NCBI RefSeq assembly: GCF_030813795.1
Contig: NZ_JAUSUX010000001.1
Location: 1 to 64,000, forward strand
Direction of reading: 5' to 3'
Origin: Desulfofundulus luciae
GTDB lineage: Bacteria > Bacillota > Desulfotomaculia > Desulfotomaculales > Desulfovirgulaceae
DNA: 64,000 bases
Shown here: positions 29,357-36,962 of the stretch, piece after piece
How the letters are laid out: the number at the start of each line of letters is the position of its first letter
How positions within the stretch are numbered: position 1 is the stretch's first letter
Made by a program: the position numbers and the translations under genes
The notes under the pieces: model-generated
Databases searched by the model: none
The model's input: the letters and a program-made list of their open reading frames with translations, nothing else
What the model was told of the DNA's origin: nothing

Positions 29357-29452
29357 CCCAGCACTCACTGAATTATTAGCTCTTCCCAAAACTTGATGTA
29401 TCAATTAAACCTGAAACAGCGGGACCAGAGTCATATTTAGGTGAGTGCTGGG
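29357..29452. repeat. 96-bp palindrome-ended repeat, copy 3
   Basis: Again exactly 96 bp with CCCAGCACTCACTG at the left and GTGAGTGCTGGG at the right, but a strongly diverged interior; only pieces such as TTAGCTCTTCCCAAA resemble copies 1 and 2. Preservation of ends and length with a diverged middle suggests selection or mobility acting on the ends. Confidence 0.8.
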
Positions 29453-29524
29453 CCGCATCCAACCGGGTTCACTGAATATTTATGAATAATGCAGCAAGGC
29501 ACGTAGAAAGGAGTAACCGGGGCA

Positions 29525-31438
29525 ATGAAAGTTTTTTTGCATAAGTTCAAAGGCAGCAAGGAAGAACCCGGTGCCAGGCTCAAGGGAGTGGAACAACTTC
29601 GCCGCCAGGTGAACGCCCTCTATGGCCTGGTGGCCAACATCTATGGTTCGGATAAACTGGTTTTGCGGGCCGGGAAACTGAATGTCCTGCATTTAATGCG
29701 CTCTGAACGCCTGGAAGACAGGGTTCTGGCCCTTCAGAAGCTGGTGTTTGAGGATCCCACCCTGGATACCGTGCCCTGTATAGAGGAGATTCCGGCTATT
29801 TTAGAGCAAATCGAAGAGGAAATTGCCGATATCCTGGCCCGCCGTACGGTGGAAGATGAACTGGAGAAAAAAATCAGTGAAAAGCTGCAGCAAAGGCACG
29901 AAGAGTATGTAAAAGAAATTAAAATGCAGGTGCTCAAGGAAAATGCCGGTCCGGAAAATGCCCAGACCTTGAAGAAGCTCGCCATTTTGGAGAAGCTGGA
30001 GCAGAAGAAACTGGCCCGTTCGGCAATGGAAGTACTCCGCCCGGGGAATTTTTCGGAACTGGTGGGCCAGGAGAGGGCCGTGAAGGCGCTGCTGGCCAAA
30101 CTGGCCTCCCCCTTTCCCCAGCACATTATTTTGTACGGGCCGCCCGGGGTGGGTAAAACTACCGCTGCCCGGCTGGCTCTGGAAGCGGCCAAGAACATCA
30201 CCGGTTCTCCCTTTGCCAAGGATGCTCCTTTTGTGGAAGTAAACGGCACCGCCCTGCGCTGGGATCCCCGGGAGGTAACCAATCCCCTGCTCGGTTCGGT
30301 GCACGACCCCATTTACCAGGGTGCGCGGCGGGATTTAGCCGACAGCGGCGTGCCCGAGCCCAAGCTGGGCCTGGTTACCGAGGCCCACGGGGGTGTCCTT
30401 TTCATTGATGAAATTGGCGAAATGGATCCCGTGCTGCAGACCAAGCTGCTGAAGGTGCTGGAAGATAAAAGGGTCTTTTTTGACTCCCCCTATTACGATT
30501 CCCATGATCCCGCGGTGCCCCGGTACGTGCGCAAGCTTTTTGAGGAAGGGGCGCCGGCGGACTTCATTTTAATCGGGGCCACCACGCGGGAACCGGAGGA
30601 AATTAACCCGGCCATCCGCTCCCGCTGTGCGGAGGTTTATTTTGAACCCCTGACGCCGCAGGACATCGAGCGCATCATCAGGCAGGCGGCGGAAAAACTG
30701 GGGGTGCGGATGGACGAGCAGGTTCCCGGGGTGATCAGCCAGTACACCATTGAGGGGCGAAAGGCCATCGGTATCCTGGCCGACGCCTACGGCCTGGCCT
30801 GCTACCGGGGCGGGGGAGAAGTGGGGGAAGAAGGCATTACCTTGCAGGATGTCCATGAGGTAATTCAGGCCAGCCGCCTGAGCCCATACGTCCTGCGCAA
30901 GGCCTCCCCGGAGATGGAGGTAGGCAAAGTTTTCGGCCTGGGGGTAATGGGCTTTGTGGGTTCCGTGCTGGAAATTGAAGCGGTGGCCTTTCCGGCCCGT
31001 AACCAGGGCCAGGGTACCATCCGCTTTAACGATGCGGCAGGGAGCATGGCCCGTGATTCCGTTTTCAACGCCGCTTCCGTGCTGCGCAAAATTACCGGCG
31101 AGGACCTGGCCAGCTACGACGTGCACATTAACGTGGTCGGGGGAGGGCGCATTGACGGCCCTTCCGCCGGTGCGGCCATCTTCCTGGCCATTTTAAGCGC
31201 CATCCAGGAAAGACCCATTCCCCAGGACGTGGCCATTACCGGGGAGCTGTCCATTCAGGGGCGCATTAGGGGCGTGGGCGGTATCGTGGAAAAAATTTAC
31301 GGTGCCCGCCAGGCCGGGATGCGCCGGGTGATTATCCCCGCGGAAAACAAAGGTGACGTCCCGGCCGGCCTGCAGGGGATAGAAGTCATTCCGGTGACCA
31401 CGGTGGAGGAAATGCTGCAGCATATTTTCACCAGATAG
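29525..31438 (+). CDS. lonC: Lon-family ATP-dependent protease (LonC type)
   Basis: A 637-residue Lon-like protease of the spore-former type. The N-terminal part is helical and coiled-coil-like (about 60-170), without the classical Lon substrate domain. The AAA+ domain has Walker A YGPPGVGKTTAARLAL (about 205) and Walker B VLFIDEIGEMD (about 292). The proteolytic domain has the Ser-Lys dyad: Ser in GGGRIDGPSAGAAIF and Lys in VGGIVEKIYGARQAG. Members occur in a subset of endospore formers. The SD GAAAGGAG lies some 10 nt upstream. Confidence 0.9.
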   Translation: MKVFLHKFKGSKEEPGARLKGVEQLRRQVNALYGLVANIYGSDKLVLRAGKLNVLHLMRSERLEDRVLALQKLVFEDPTLDTVPCIEEIPAILEQIEEEIADILARRTVEDELEKKISEKLQQRHEEYVKEIKMQVLKENAGPENAQTLKKLAILEKLEQKKLARSAMEVLRPGNFSELVGQERAVKALLAKLASPFPQHIILYGPPGVGKTTAARLALEAAKNITGSPFAKDAPFVEVNGTALRWDPREVTNPLLGSVHDPIYQGARRDLADSGVPEPKLGLVTEAHGGVLFIDEIGEMDPVLQTKLLKVLEDKRVFFDSPYYDSHDPAVPRYVRKLFEEGAPADFILIGATTREPEEINPAIRSRCAEVYFEPLTPQDIERIIRQAAEKLGVRMDEQVPGVISQYTIEGRKAIGILADAYGLACYRGGGEVGEEGITLQDVHEVIQASRLSPYVLRKASPEMEVGKVFGLGVMGFVGSVLEIEAVAFPARNQGQGTIRFNDAAGSMARDSVFNAASVLRKITGEDLASYDVHINVVGGGRIDGPSAGAAIFLAILSAIQERPIPQDVAITGELSIQGRIRGVGGIVEKIYGARQAGMRRVIIPAENKGDVPAGLQGIEVIPVTTVEEMLQHIFTR

Positions 31439-31450
31439 CCAGTTGGACAA

Positions 31451-31495
31451 GGGCGGCAGTAGCCACCAAAGGAGCGGCTTGAAAAACTGCCGCCC
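31451..31495 (+). terminator. Hairpin after lonC
   Basis: GGGCGGCAGT (31451-31460) pairs perfectly with ACTGCCGCCC (31486-31495), followed by GGGTATTTT. It may end or attenuate lonC transcription before dnaB. Confidence 0.45.
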
Positions 31496-31551
31496 GGGTA
31501 TTTTCCCCAACGTCTTTTTAGTTTACTTACCAAGCGGACAGGTGAAGGACT

Positions 31552-33309
31552 GTGAGTGAAAAAAGACCGCCGCAAAACATAGATGCGGAACAATCGGTGC
31601 TGGGGGCCCTGTTCCTGGACCGGGAGGCCATACCCCGGGTGGCCCGGTTGCTCAAGCCCGAGGACTTTTACCTGGAGGCCCACCGGAAAATATATGAGGC
31701 CATTCTCGCCCTGGATGAAGCTGGCAAGCCGGTGGACCTGCTCACCGTGACCAACTACCTGCAGGAAAAGAAGCTCCTGGAACTCATCGGCGGGGTTACC
31801 TATGTGGCCTCCCTGGCCAACGTGGTTCCTACCGCAGCCAATGTGGAATACTATGCCCGCATTGTCGAGGAAAAGGCCATCCTGCGCCAGTTAATAGAAG
31901 TGGCCGAAAGGATCGCGGGCCTGGGCTACGAGGGCGGCGAAGACGTGGAGCGGCTGATGGACGAGGCCGAAAGAATGATCCTGGAACTGGCCGCCCGCCG
32001 TTCCACCGGCCTGTTTGTTTCCATAAAAGAAATACTGCAGCAAATTTTCGAGTACATCGAAGAGCGTTACCGCAACAAGGGAACGGTCAGCGGCATCGCC
32101 AGCGGGTTTACCGACCTGGACCGGTTGCTCTGCGGCTTTCAGCCCGGGGACCTGATCATCATAGCCGGCCGGCCGGCCATGGGCAAAACCAGCCTGGGCC
32201 TCACCATCGCCCACCAGGTGGCTTTAAAGCACCAGGTGCCGGTGGCCGTCTTCAGCCTGGAGATGTCCCGGGCCCAACTGGTGCAGCGGATGCTTTGCGC
32301 AGAAGCCATGGTGGACCAGCAAAAGGTGCGCAGCGGCTATTTATCCGCGGAGGACTGGGCCCGCCTTACCCAGGCGGCGGCCCGCCTGGCCAGGGCACCC
32401 CTGTACATAGACGACACAGCCATCCTTTCACCCCGCCAGCTGCGGGCCAAAGCCCGCCGGCTGCAGGCGGAAAAGGGCCTGGGGCTGATCCTGGTTGATT
32501 ACCTGCAGTTGATGCAGGGCAGCCGCCGGGCGGAAAACCGCCAGCAGGAGATCGCGGAAATCTCCCGCTCCCTGAAAGGGGTGGCCAAAGACCTGAACGT
32601 GCCCGTACTGGCCCTGGCCCAGCTCAGCCGGTCGGTGGAGCAGCGGCAGGACAAAAGGCCCATCATGTCCGATTTGCGGGAGAGTGGCTGCCTGGCCGGT
32701 GAAACACTGGTGCAATTAGCCAGTGGACACCGGGTTCCAATCAAGGATTTAGTTCGGGAAAAGCAGCCTGTAAAGGTTATGGCCCTTAATGAAATAACAT
32801 GGAAATTAGAGCCTGCCGCGGTTGGCAAGGTGTGGTGTACAGGGGTAAAACCTGTATTTCGACTTTGTACCCAGCTTGGTCGTGAAGTGCGTGCCACGAC
32901 AAACCACAAGTTCCGCACTTTAGAAGGGTGGAAATGCTTAGGCGAGCTACAGCCAGGAGAGTTCATTGCATTACCCAGGTCGCTGGAAAGTGATGTTTTT
33001 TGGGATCGAGTGGTAAGCATTGAGCCCGATGGTATTGAAGAGGTATATGACCTTGAGGTTCCAGGACACCACAATTTTGTTGCGGCCGATATCATAGTGC
33101 ATAATTCTCTCGAGCAGGATGCGGATGTGGTCATGTTTATTTACCGGGATGAGTACTACCGGCCCGATACGGAAAAGCGGGGCATAGCGGAAATTATTGT
33201 GGCCAAACAGAGAAACGGCCCCACGGGGCTGGTGGAGCTGGCTTTCCTGAAGGAATTCACCAGGTTCATGAACCTGGCCAAAGAGGAAGCACCGGGAGGG
33301 CCTGAATAG
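31552..33309 (+). CDS. dnaB: Replicative DNA helicase DnaB with in-frame mini-intein
   Basis: The 585-residue precursor contains a normal DnaB interrupted by a 139-residue intein (codons 380-518). After splicing, 446 residues remain, the usual helicase length. Host features: N-terminal domain (PPQNIDAEQSVLGALF), Walker A GRPAMGKTSLGL (about 206), and LILVDYLQLMQG, then SDLRESG joined after splicing to SLEQDADVVMFIYRDEYY. It is the hexameric helicase at the fork. The start is a non-ATG codon (GTG) at 31552 after GTGAAGGAC. Confidence 0.96.
   Translation: MSEKRPPQNIDAEQSVLGALFLDREAIPRVARLLKPEDFYLEAHRKIYEAILALDEAGKPVDLLTVTNYLQEKKLLELIGGVTYVASLANVVPTAANVEYYARIVEEKAILRQLIEVAERIAGLGYEGGEDVERLMDEAERMILELAARRSTGLFVSIKEILQQIFEYIEERYRNKGTVSGIASGFTDLDRLLCGFQPGDLIIIAGRPAMGKTSLGLTIAHQVALKHQVPVAVFSLEMSRAQLVQRMLCAEAMVDQQKVRSGYLSAEDWARLTQAAARLARAPLYIDDTAILSPRQLRAKARRLQAEKGLGLILVDYLQLMQGSRRAENRQQEIAEISRSLKGVAKDLNVPVLALAQLSRSVEQRQDKRPIMSDLRESGCLAGETLVQLASGHRVPIKDLVREKQPVKVMALNEITWKLEPAAVGKVWCTGVKPVFRLCTQLGREVRATTNHKFRTLEGWKCLGELQPGEFIALPRSLESDVFWDRVVSIEPDGIEEVYDLEVPGHHNFVAADIIVHNSLEQDADVVMFIYRDEYYRPDTEKRGIAEIIVAKQRNGPTGLVELAFLKEFTRFMNLAKEEAPGGPE
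32689..33105 (+). other. DnaB mini-intein (no endonuclease domain)
   Basis: 139 residues from Cys (CLAGETLVQL) to His-Asn (ADIIVHN), with Ser as the next extein residue. Block B has ATTNHKF (Thr and His); block F has VYDLEVPGHHNFVA. It sits at the same DLRESG/SLEQDAD point as the well-known Synechocystis DnaB intein and resembles it in sequence. Endonuclease blocks are missing, so it can splice but not home. Its DNA is visibly more AT-rich than the flanking dnaB. Confidence 0.93.
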
Positions 33310-33563
33310 CAAGGTGTTCCGGTTGTAAAAAAAGGTTCCCCTTGCCCTGGCCCCTGTCATCTTCGCTGGTGATAACCGGGGAACTGTCGTTGAGCGGCAA
33401 ATACCCACCACTGCGTCACTTCCGTGAACTGGGTGCGGTCCAGGGCCGGGAGATGCGTGTATCCCGGGCGCTGGTATTTCCTTTTTTAAATTTAATATGA
33501 TAAAATAGTAGCGGATTAGGGGGTTTTTGGCGGTTCCAGTTTAAAAAGGAAAGGGCGTTTCTC
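33310..33563. other. Non-coding stretch after dnaB
   Basis: No gene with start and ribosome-binding site is convincing here. One open frame without ATG (from TTG 33342 to TGA about 33500, 53 codons) has gene-like GC-rich third positions but no recognisable domain; it could be a gene remnant. The distal part (33480-33530) turns AT-rich before the next promoter. Confidence 0.4.
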
Positions 33564-33592
33564 TTGACATACCCCTGTCGCTTTGCTAAAAT
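33564..33592 (+). promoter_or_regulatory. Strong promoter before the COG2509-type gene
   Basis: Perfect -35 TTGACA (33564-33569), 17-bp spacer, -10 TAAAAT (33587-33592). Confidence 0.85.
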
Positions 33593-33612
33593 CAGTGTGT
33601 TTGGCATGGTGA

Positions 33613-33669
33613 CCCGGGCAGTTGGGTTCTTTTTATGTTCTGAATGGTGAAAAAACGAACATGCCCGGG
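33613..33669 (+). promoter_or_regulatory. Long hairpin in 5' leader of the flavoprotein gene
   Basis: CCCGGGCA (33613-33620) pairs with TGCCCGGG (33662-33669), and inside it GTTCTTTTT pairs with AAAAAACGAAC with one bulge. The structure lies between promoter and SD and would occupy most of the leader, so a regulatory role is possible. No known riboswitch pattern was recognised. Confidence 0.5.
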
Positions 33670-33692
33670 GGTTTGCTCAAGGAGGGATGAAA

Positions 33693-35087
33693 ATGGAACA
33701 GGTTTACGATGTGATAATTGTCGGTGCAGGTCCCGACGGCATTTTTACTGCCCTGGAGCTGATCAGGCAAAAAAGCGGCTTGAAAATCCTCATGCTGGAA
33801 AAGGGGCGGGATTTGGAACAGCGCAAATGTCCCTCCAGAGAAAAAAATAACGCCTGTTTTCACTGCAATCCCTGCTCCACCATCTGCGGTTGGGGTGGCG
33901 CCGGAGCCTTCAGCGACGGCAAGCTGACCCTGTCCACTGAAATTGGGGGCAGCCTGGAGCAATATATCGGCGAAGAAGCTCTTGGCGAGCTGATTGATTA
34001 TGTGGATAGAATCTACCGGGAATTTGGGGCGCCGGAAATGGTCTACGGCCTGGAGCATGCGGAAGCCATCGAGGAGTTTCAGCACCGGGCCGCCCAGGCC
34101 GAACTGAAACTCATCCCCGTGGCCATCCGCCATCTGGGTACCGGCCGGTGCCAGGAGATCCTGGCCCGCATGAAACAATACCTGCTGGCCGCGGGAGTGG
34201 AAATCCGCACCTCTTATCCGGTGGAGTCCATCCTGGCAGAAAATAATGAAGTACGGGGCATAATTACCGCCGGGGGAGAAATCATTTACGGTTGCCATGT
34301 GGTTCTGGCCCCCGGCCGGGAAGGAGCCGAGTGGCTGGCCAGGCAGGCCCAGATGCTGGGGCTGACCACGGTGGTCAACCCGGTGGATATCGGCGTGCGG
34401 GTGGAAGTGCCGGCGCCGGTGATGGAACCCCTGACCCGGGTCTTCTATGAAGCCAAGTTCATTTATTATTCCCGGGCCTTTGACGATAAGGTGCGCACCT
34501 TTTGTATGAACCCCTACGGTGAGGTGGTCATGGAGAATAACGACGGCCTGGTAACCGTCAACGGCCACACCCATGCCTACCGTAAAACCGGGAATACCAA
34601 CTTTGCGGTCCTGGTCAGCAAAACCTTCACCGAGCCCTTTAAAGAGCCTATTGCCTACGGCAAGTATATCGCCAGCCTGGCCAACCTGCTGGGGGGCGGG
34701 GTTATTGTCCAGCGGCTGGGCGACCTCCTGGCCGGGAGGCGGAGCACGGAAGAAAGGATGCGCAAGTGCCTCACCGTTCCTACCCTGACTAGGGCCACGC
34801 CGGGAGACCTGAGCCTGGTCTTTCCCTACCGGCATCTGGTGGCCATTGTGGAAATGTTGAAAGCCATGGACGAAGTCGCGCCGGGAATCTATTCCCGTTA
34901 CACCCTCCTTTACGGGGTGGAAGTGAAATTTTATTCTTCCCGCCTGGCCCTGACCCAGGGGCTGGAAACCCAGGTACAGAATCTCTTTGCCGCCGGAGAC
35001 GGGGCAGGAGTAACCAGAGGTCTGGCCCAGGCGTCGGTGTCCGGGATCGTGGCGGCGCGGGAGATCCTGAAAAGAGTGGGGGGGTAA
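33693..35087 (+). CDS. FAD-dependent dehydrogenase-like protein (COG2509 type)
   Basis: About 464 residues with an N-terminal Rossmann FAD motif, DVIIVGAGPDGIFTALEL, where Asp replaces the more common Ala, then a Cys-rich patch NNACFHCNPCSTICGWGGAG near residue 55 and a C-terminal FAD motif LFAAGDGAGVTRGLAQAS. This is the pattern of uncharacterised COG2509 flavoproteins. The Cys patch (C-x2-C-x2-C-x3-C) could bind a cofactor or form disulfides. ATG 33693 has AAGGAGG 7 nt upstream. purA follows closely. Confidence 0.8.
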   Translation: MEQVYDVIIVGAGPDGIFTALELIRQKSGLKILMLEKGRDLEQRKCPSREKNNACFHCNPCSTICGWGGAGAFSDGKLTLSTEIGGSLEQYIGEEALGELIDYVDRIYREFGAPEMVYGLEHAEAIEEFQHRAAQAELKLIPVAIRHLGTGRCQEILARMKQYLLAAGVEIRTSYPVESILAENNEVRGIITAGGEIIYGCHVVLAPGREGAEWLARQAQMLGLTTVVNPVDIGVRVEVPAPVMEPLTRVFYEAKFIYYSRAFDDKVRTFCMNPYGEVVMENNDGLVTVNGHTHAYRKTGNTNFAVLVSKTFTEPFKEPIAYGKYIASLANLLGGGVIVQRLGDLLAGRRSTEERMRKCLTVPTLTRATPGDLSLVFPYRHLVAIVEMLKAMDEVAPGIYSRYTLLYGVEVKFYSSRLALTQGLETQVQNLFAAGDGAGVTRGLAQASVSGIVAAREILKRVGG

Positions 35088-35094
35088 ATAGAGC

Positions 35095-36378
35095 ATGTCA
35101 ACGTTAGTGCTGGTGGGTGCCCAGTGGGGAGACGAGGGGAAGGGCAAAATTACGGACTTTCTGGCTGAAAAGGCCGACCTCATTGTGCGTTACCAGGGCG
35201 GCAACAACGCCGGCCACACGGTGGTTGTGGCGGGCCAGCAGTTCAAGCTGCATCTGGTTCCTTCGGGCATCCTGTACCCCGATAAACTGTGCTTGATTGG
35301 AAACGGTGTGGTGGTTGATCCCGAGGTCCTCCTGAATGAGCTGGATAACCTGGCCGCCCGGGGGATTTCCACGGCCAACCTGCGCATCAGTCCCCGTGCC
35401 CATGTCATTCTCCCCTACCACCGGCGGCAGGACCAGTGCGAGGAAGAAAGAAAGGGCGACCGGCGCATCGGCACCACCTGCCGGGGCATCGGTCCGGCTT
35501 ACACAGATAAGATTGCCCGGGTGGGCATTCGCATGGCCGAGCTGGTGGATGAGGAAGAATTTCCGGGCCTGCTGGAACGGAATCTCGAAAACAAGAACCA
35601 GATCTTCCGGGAGATTTACCATAGCAAGGAATTTAAGCTGGAGGACATTTTGCCCACCTATTTAAGCTATGGCCGCAGGTTGAAACCTTTCGTGGCCGAT
35701 GTGTCCGTCATCGTGAACGAAGCCATTGAGCAGGGCAAGAAGGTCCTTTTTGAAGGTGCCCAGGGGACCCTCCTGGACGTGGATCACGGTACTTACCCCT
35801 ACGTAACCTCGTCCCATCCCGTGGCCGCAGGGGCCTGCACCGGTGCGGGCATTGGTCCCACCCGCATTGACCGGGTGATGGGTGTGGCCAAGGCCTATGT
35901 CACCAGGGTAGGTGAAGGCCCCTTCCCCACGGAGCTAAAAGATGCTCTGGGGGACCATATCCGCACCCGGGGTGGGGAATTTGGCACCACCACCGGCCGG
36001 CCGCGCCGCTGCGGCTGGTTTGACGCCGTGGTGGCCCGTTATGCGGTGCGGATCAACGGCCTGGACTACCTGGCCATCACCAAGCTGGATGTACTTACCG
36101 GTTTGGAGACCATCCGCTTGTGCACCGCCTACCGCTACAAAGGGGAAATCTTAACCGAGTTTCCGGCCACCCTCAAGGTGCTGGCGGCCTGCGAGCCTGT
36201 TTACGAGGAATGGCCCGGCTGGCAGGAAGATATCAGCCGGGCCCGGCGCTATGAGGACCTGCCTGCCAGTGCCCGGCGGTACCTGGAGCGCATCACCGAG
36301 CTGGTGGGCGTTCCCATAGCCATAATTGGCGTCGGTCCCGGGCGGGAGGAAACCATTATTACCCGGGAGGTATTCTAA
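35095..36378 (+). CDS. purA: Adenylosuccinate synthetase
   Basis: PurA makes adenylosuccinate from IMP, GTP and aspartate, the first committed step to AMP. The 427-residue product begins [20 protein letters not shown] (GTP-binding), has [24 protein letters not shown], and [20 protein letters not shown]. It lies 7 bp after the flavoprotein gene and ends before the tRNA genes. Confidence 0.98.
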   Translation: MSTLVLVGAQWGDEGKGKITDFLAEKADLIVRYQGGNNAGHTVVVAGQQFKLHLVPSGILYPDKLCLIGNGVVVDPEVLLNELDNLAARGISTANLRISPRAHVILPYHRRQDQCEEERKGDRRIGTTCRGIGPAYTDKIARVGIRMAELVDEEEFPGLLERNLENKNQIFREIYHSKEFKLEDILPTYLSYGRRLKPFVADVSVIVNEAIEQGKKVLFEGAQGTLLDVDHGTYPYVTSSHPVAAGACTGAGIGPTRIDRVMGVAKAYVTRVGEGPFPTELKDALGDHIRTRGGEFGTTTGRPRRCGWFDAVVARYAVRINGLDYLAITKLDVLTGLETIRLCTAYRYKGEILTEFPATLKVLAACEPVYEEWPGWQEDISRARRYEDLPASARRYLERITELVGVPIAIIGVGPGREETIITREVF

Positions 36379-36403
36379 TTCCCTTTGCCCGGTGGAAAAA
36401 TAT

Positions 36404-36438
36404 GAGGCCGGCGGCGACGATAACACCCCGCCGGTCTC
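36404..36438 (+). terminator. Hairpin after purA
   Basis: GAGGCCGGCGG (36404-36414) pairs with CCGCCGGTCTC (36428-36438) with one G-T pair. No T-run follows, so it is a probable but not canonical terminator. Confidence 0.5.
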
Positions 36439-36525
36439 AATAACATGAAAATCGCCATCATTTTAATTGTTAAAACTTAATGAACGACACTCCGGCCATG
36501 CAACAAGCAACCATAAAATTTTGTG

Positions 36526-36554
36526 TTGACACCGGTGTCCATCTATAGTATTAT
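36526..36554 (+). promoter_or_regulatory. Promoter of tRNA-Lys/tRNA-Glu
   Basis: Perfect -35 TTGACA (36526-36531), 17-bp spacer, -10 TATTAT (36549-36554), 21 bp before the tRNA. Confidence 0.85.
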
Positions 36555-36575
36555 ATCAACCGGTAATGCTCTTGT

Positions 36576-36651
36576 GAGCCATTAGCTCAGCTGGTAGAGC
36601 ACCTGACTTTTAATCAGGGTGTCGGTGGTTCGAGTCCACCATGGCTCACCA
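36576..36651 (+). tRNA. tRNA-Lys (anticodon TTT)
   Basis: 76 nt; acceptor GAGCCAT/ATGGCTC, D-arm AGCTCAGCTGGTAGAGC, anticodon stem CCTGA/TCAGG with loop CTTTTAA (TTT), T-loop GGTTCGAGTCC, encoded CCA. Confidence 0.96.
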
Positions 36652-36771
36652 AAATGGAAGTCAGAGGTCGGAAGTTGGAGGTCGGAGAAATTTTTGATTT
36701 TGTTATTGCCGGACAGTTGTGGTCGGCAATAAATCTGACTTCTGACTTCCGACGACTGACGACTGTTCTCT
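36652..36771. repeat. Nested inverted repeats between two tRNA genes
   Basis: Outer arms GTCGGAAGT (36667-36675) and ACTTCCGAC (36745-36753) enclose inner arms TTATTGCCG (36703-36711) and CGGCAATAA (36724-36732). Both sides are built from short GTCGGA/AGTCAGA-type direct repeats. No gene. The DNA would be part of the tRNA precursor. Confidence 0.7.
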
Positions 36772-36847
36772 GGCCCCATGGTCAAGCGGCCTAAGACACC
36801 GCCCTTTCACGGCGGTAACGCGGGTTCGAATCCCGCTGGGGTCACCA
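36772..36847 (+). tRNA. tRNA-Glu (anticodon TTC)
   Basis: 76 nt; acceptor GGCCCCA/TGGGGTC, anticodon stem CCGCC/GGCGG with loop CTTTCAC (TTC), T-arm GCGGGTTCGAATCCCGC, encoded CCA. Confidence 0.96.
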
Positions 36848-36850
36848 TTT

Positions 36851-36889
36851 TTTAAGCCCCGTGAATAAAACACGGGGCTTAAATTTTTT
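36851..36889 (+). terminator. Intrinsic terminator after tRNA-Glu
   Basis: TTTAAGCCCCGTG (36851-36863) pairs perfectly with CACGGGGCTTAAA (36871-36883), followed by TTTTTT. Confidence 0.92.
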
Positions 36890-36962
36890 CTATTGCTTCT
36901 AAAAGTCAAGTAAGCCCGGGAGTTAGAAGACACGGCTAGACCGGACATTTACGCGATAATAG

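Noticed and set aside
28844-29364. Small minus-strand frames across the 96-bp repeats
   Set aside because: They only reflect the repeated DNA; no SD, no domain, and they stop and start at repeat borders.
28912-29452. CRISPR array
   Set aside because: The repeats are 96 bp, palindromic, with spacers of 115-138 bp of unequal length and no cas genes.
33342-33500. 53-codon TTG frame after dnaB
   Set aside because: No SD, no family resemblance; noted only as a possible remnant.
33633-35183. 516-codon open frame on the minus strand
   Set aside because: It is antisense to the COG2509-type gene, which has a promoter, SD and clear FAD motifs.
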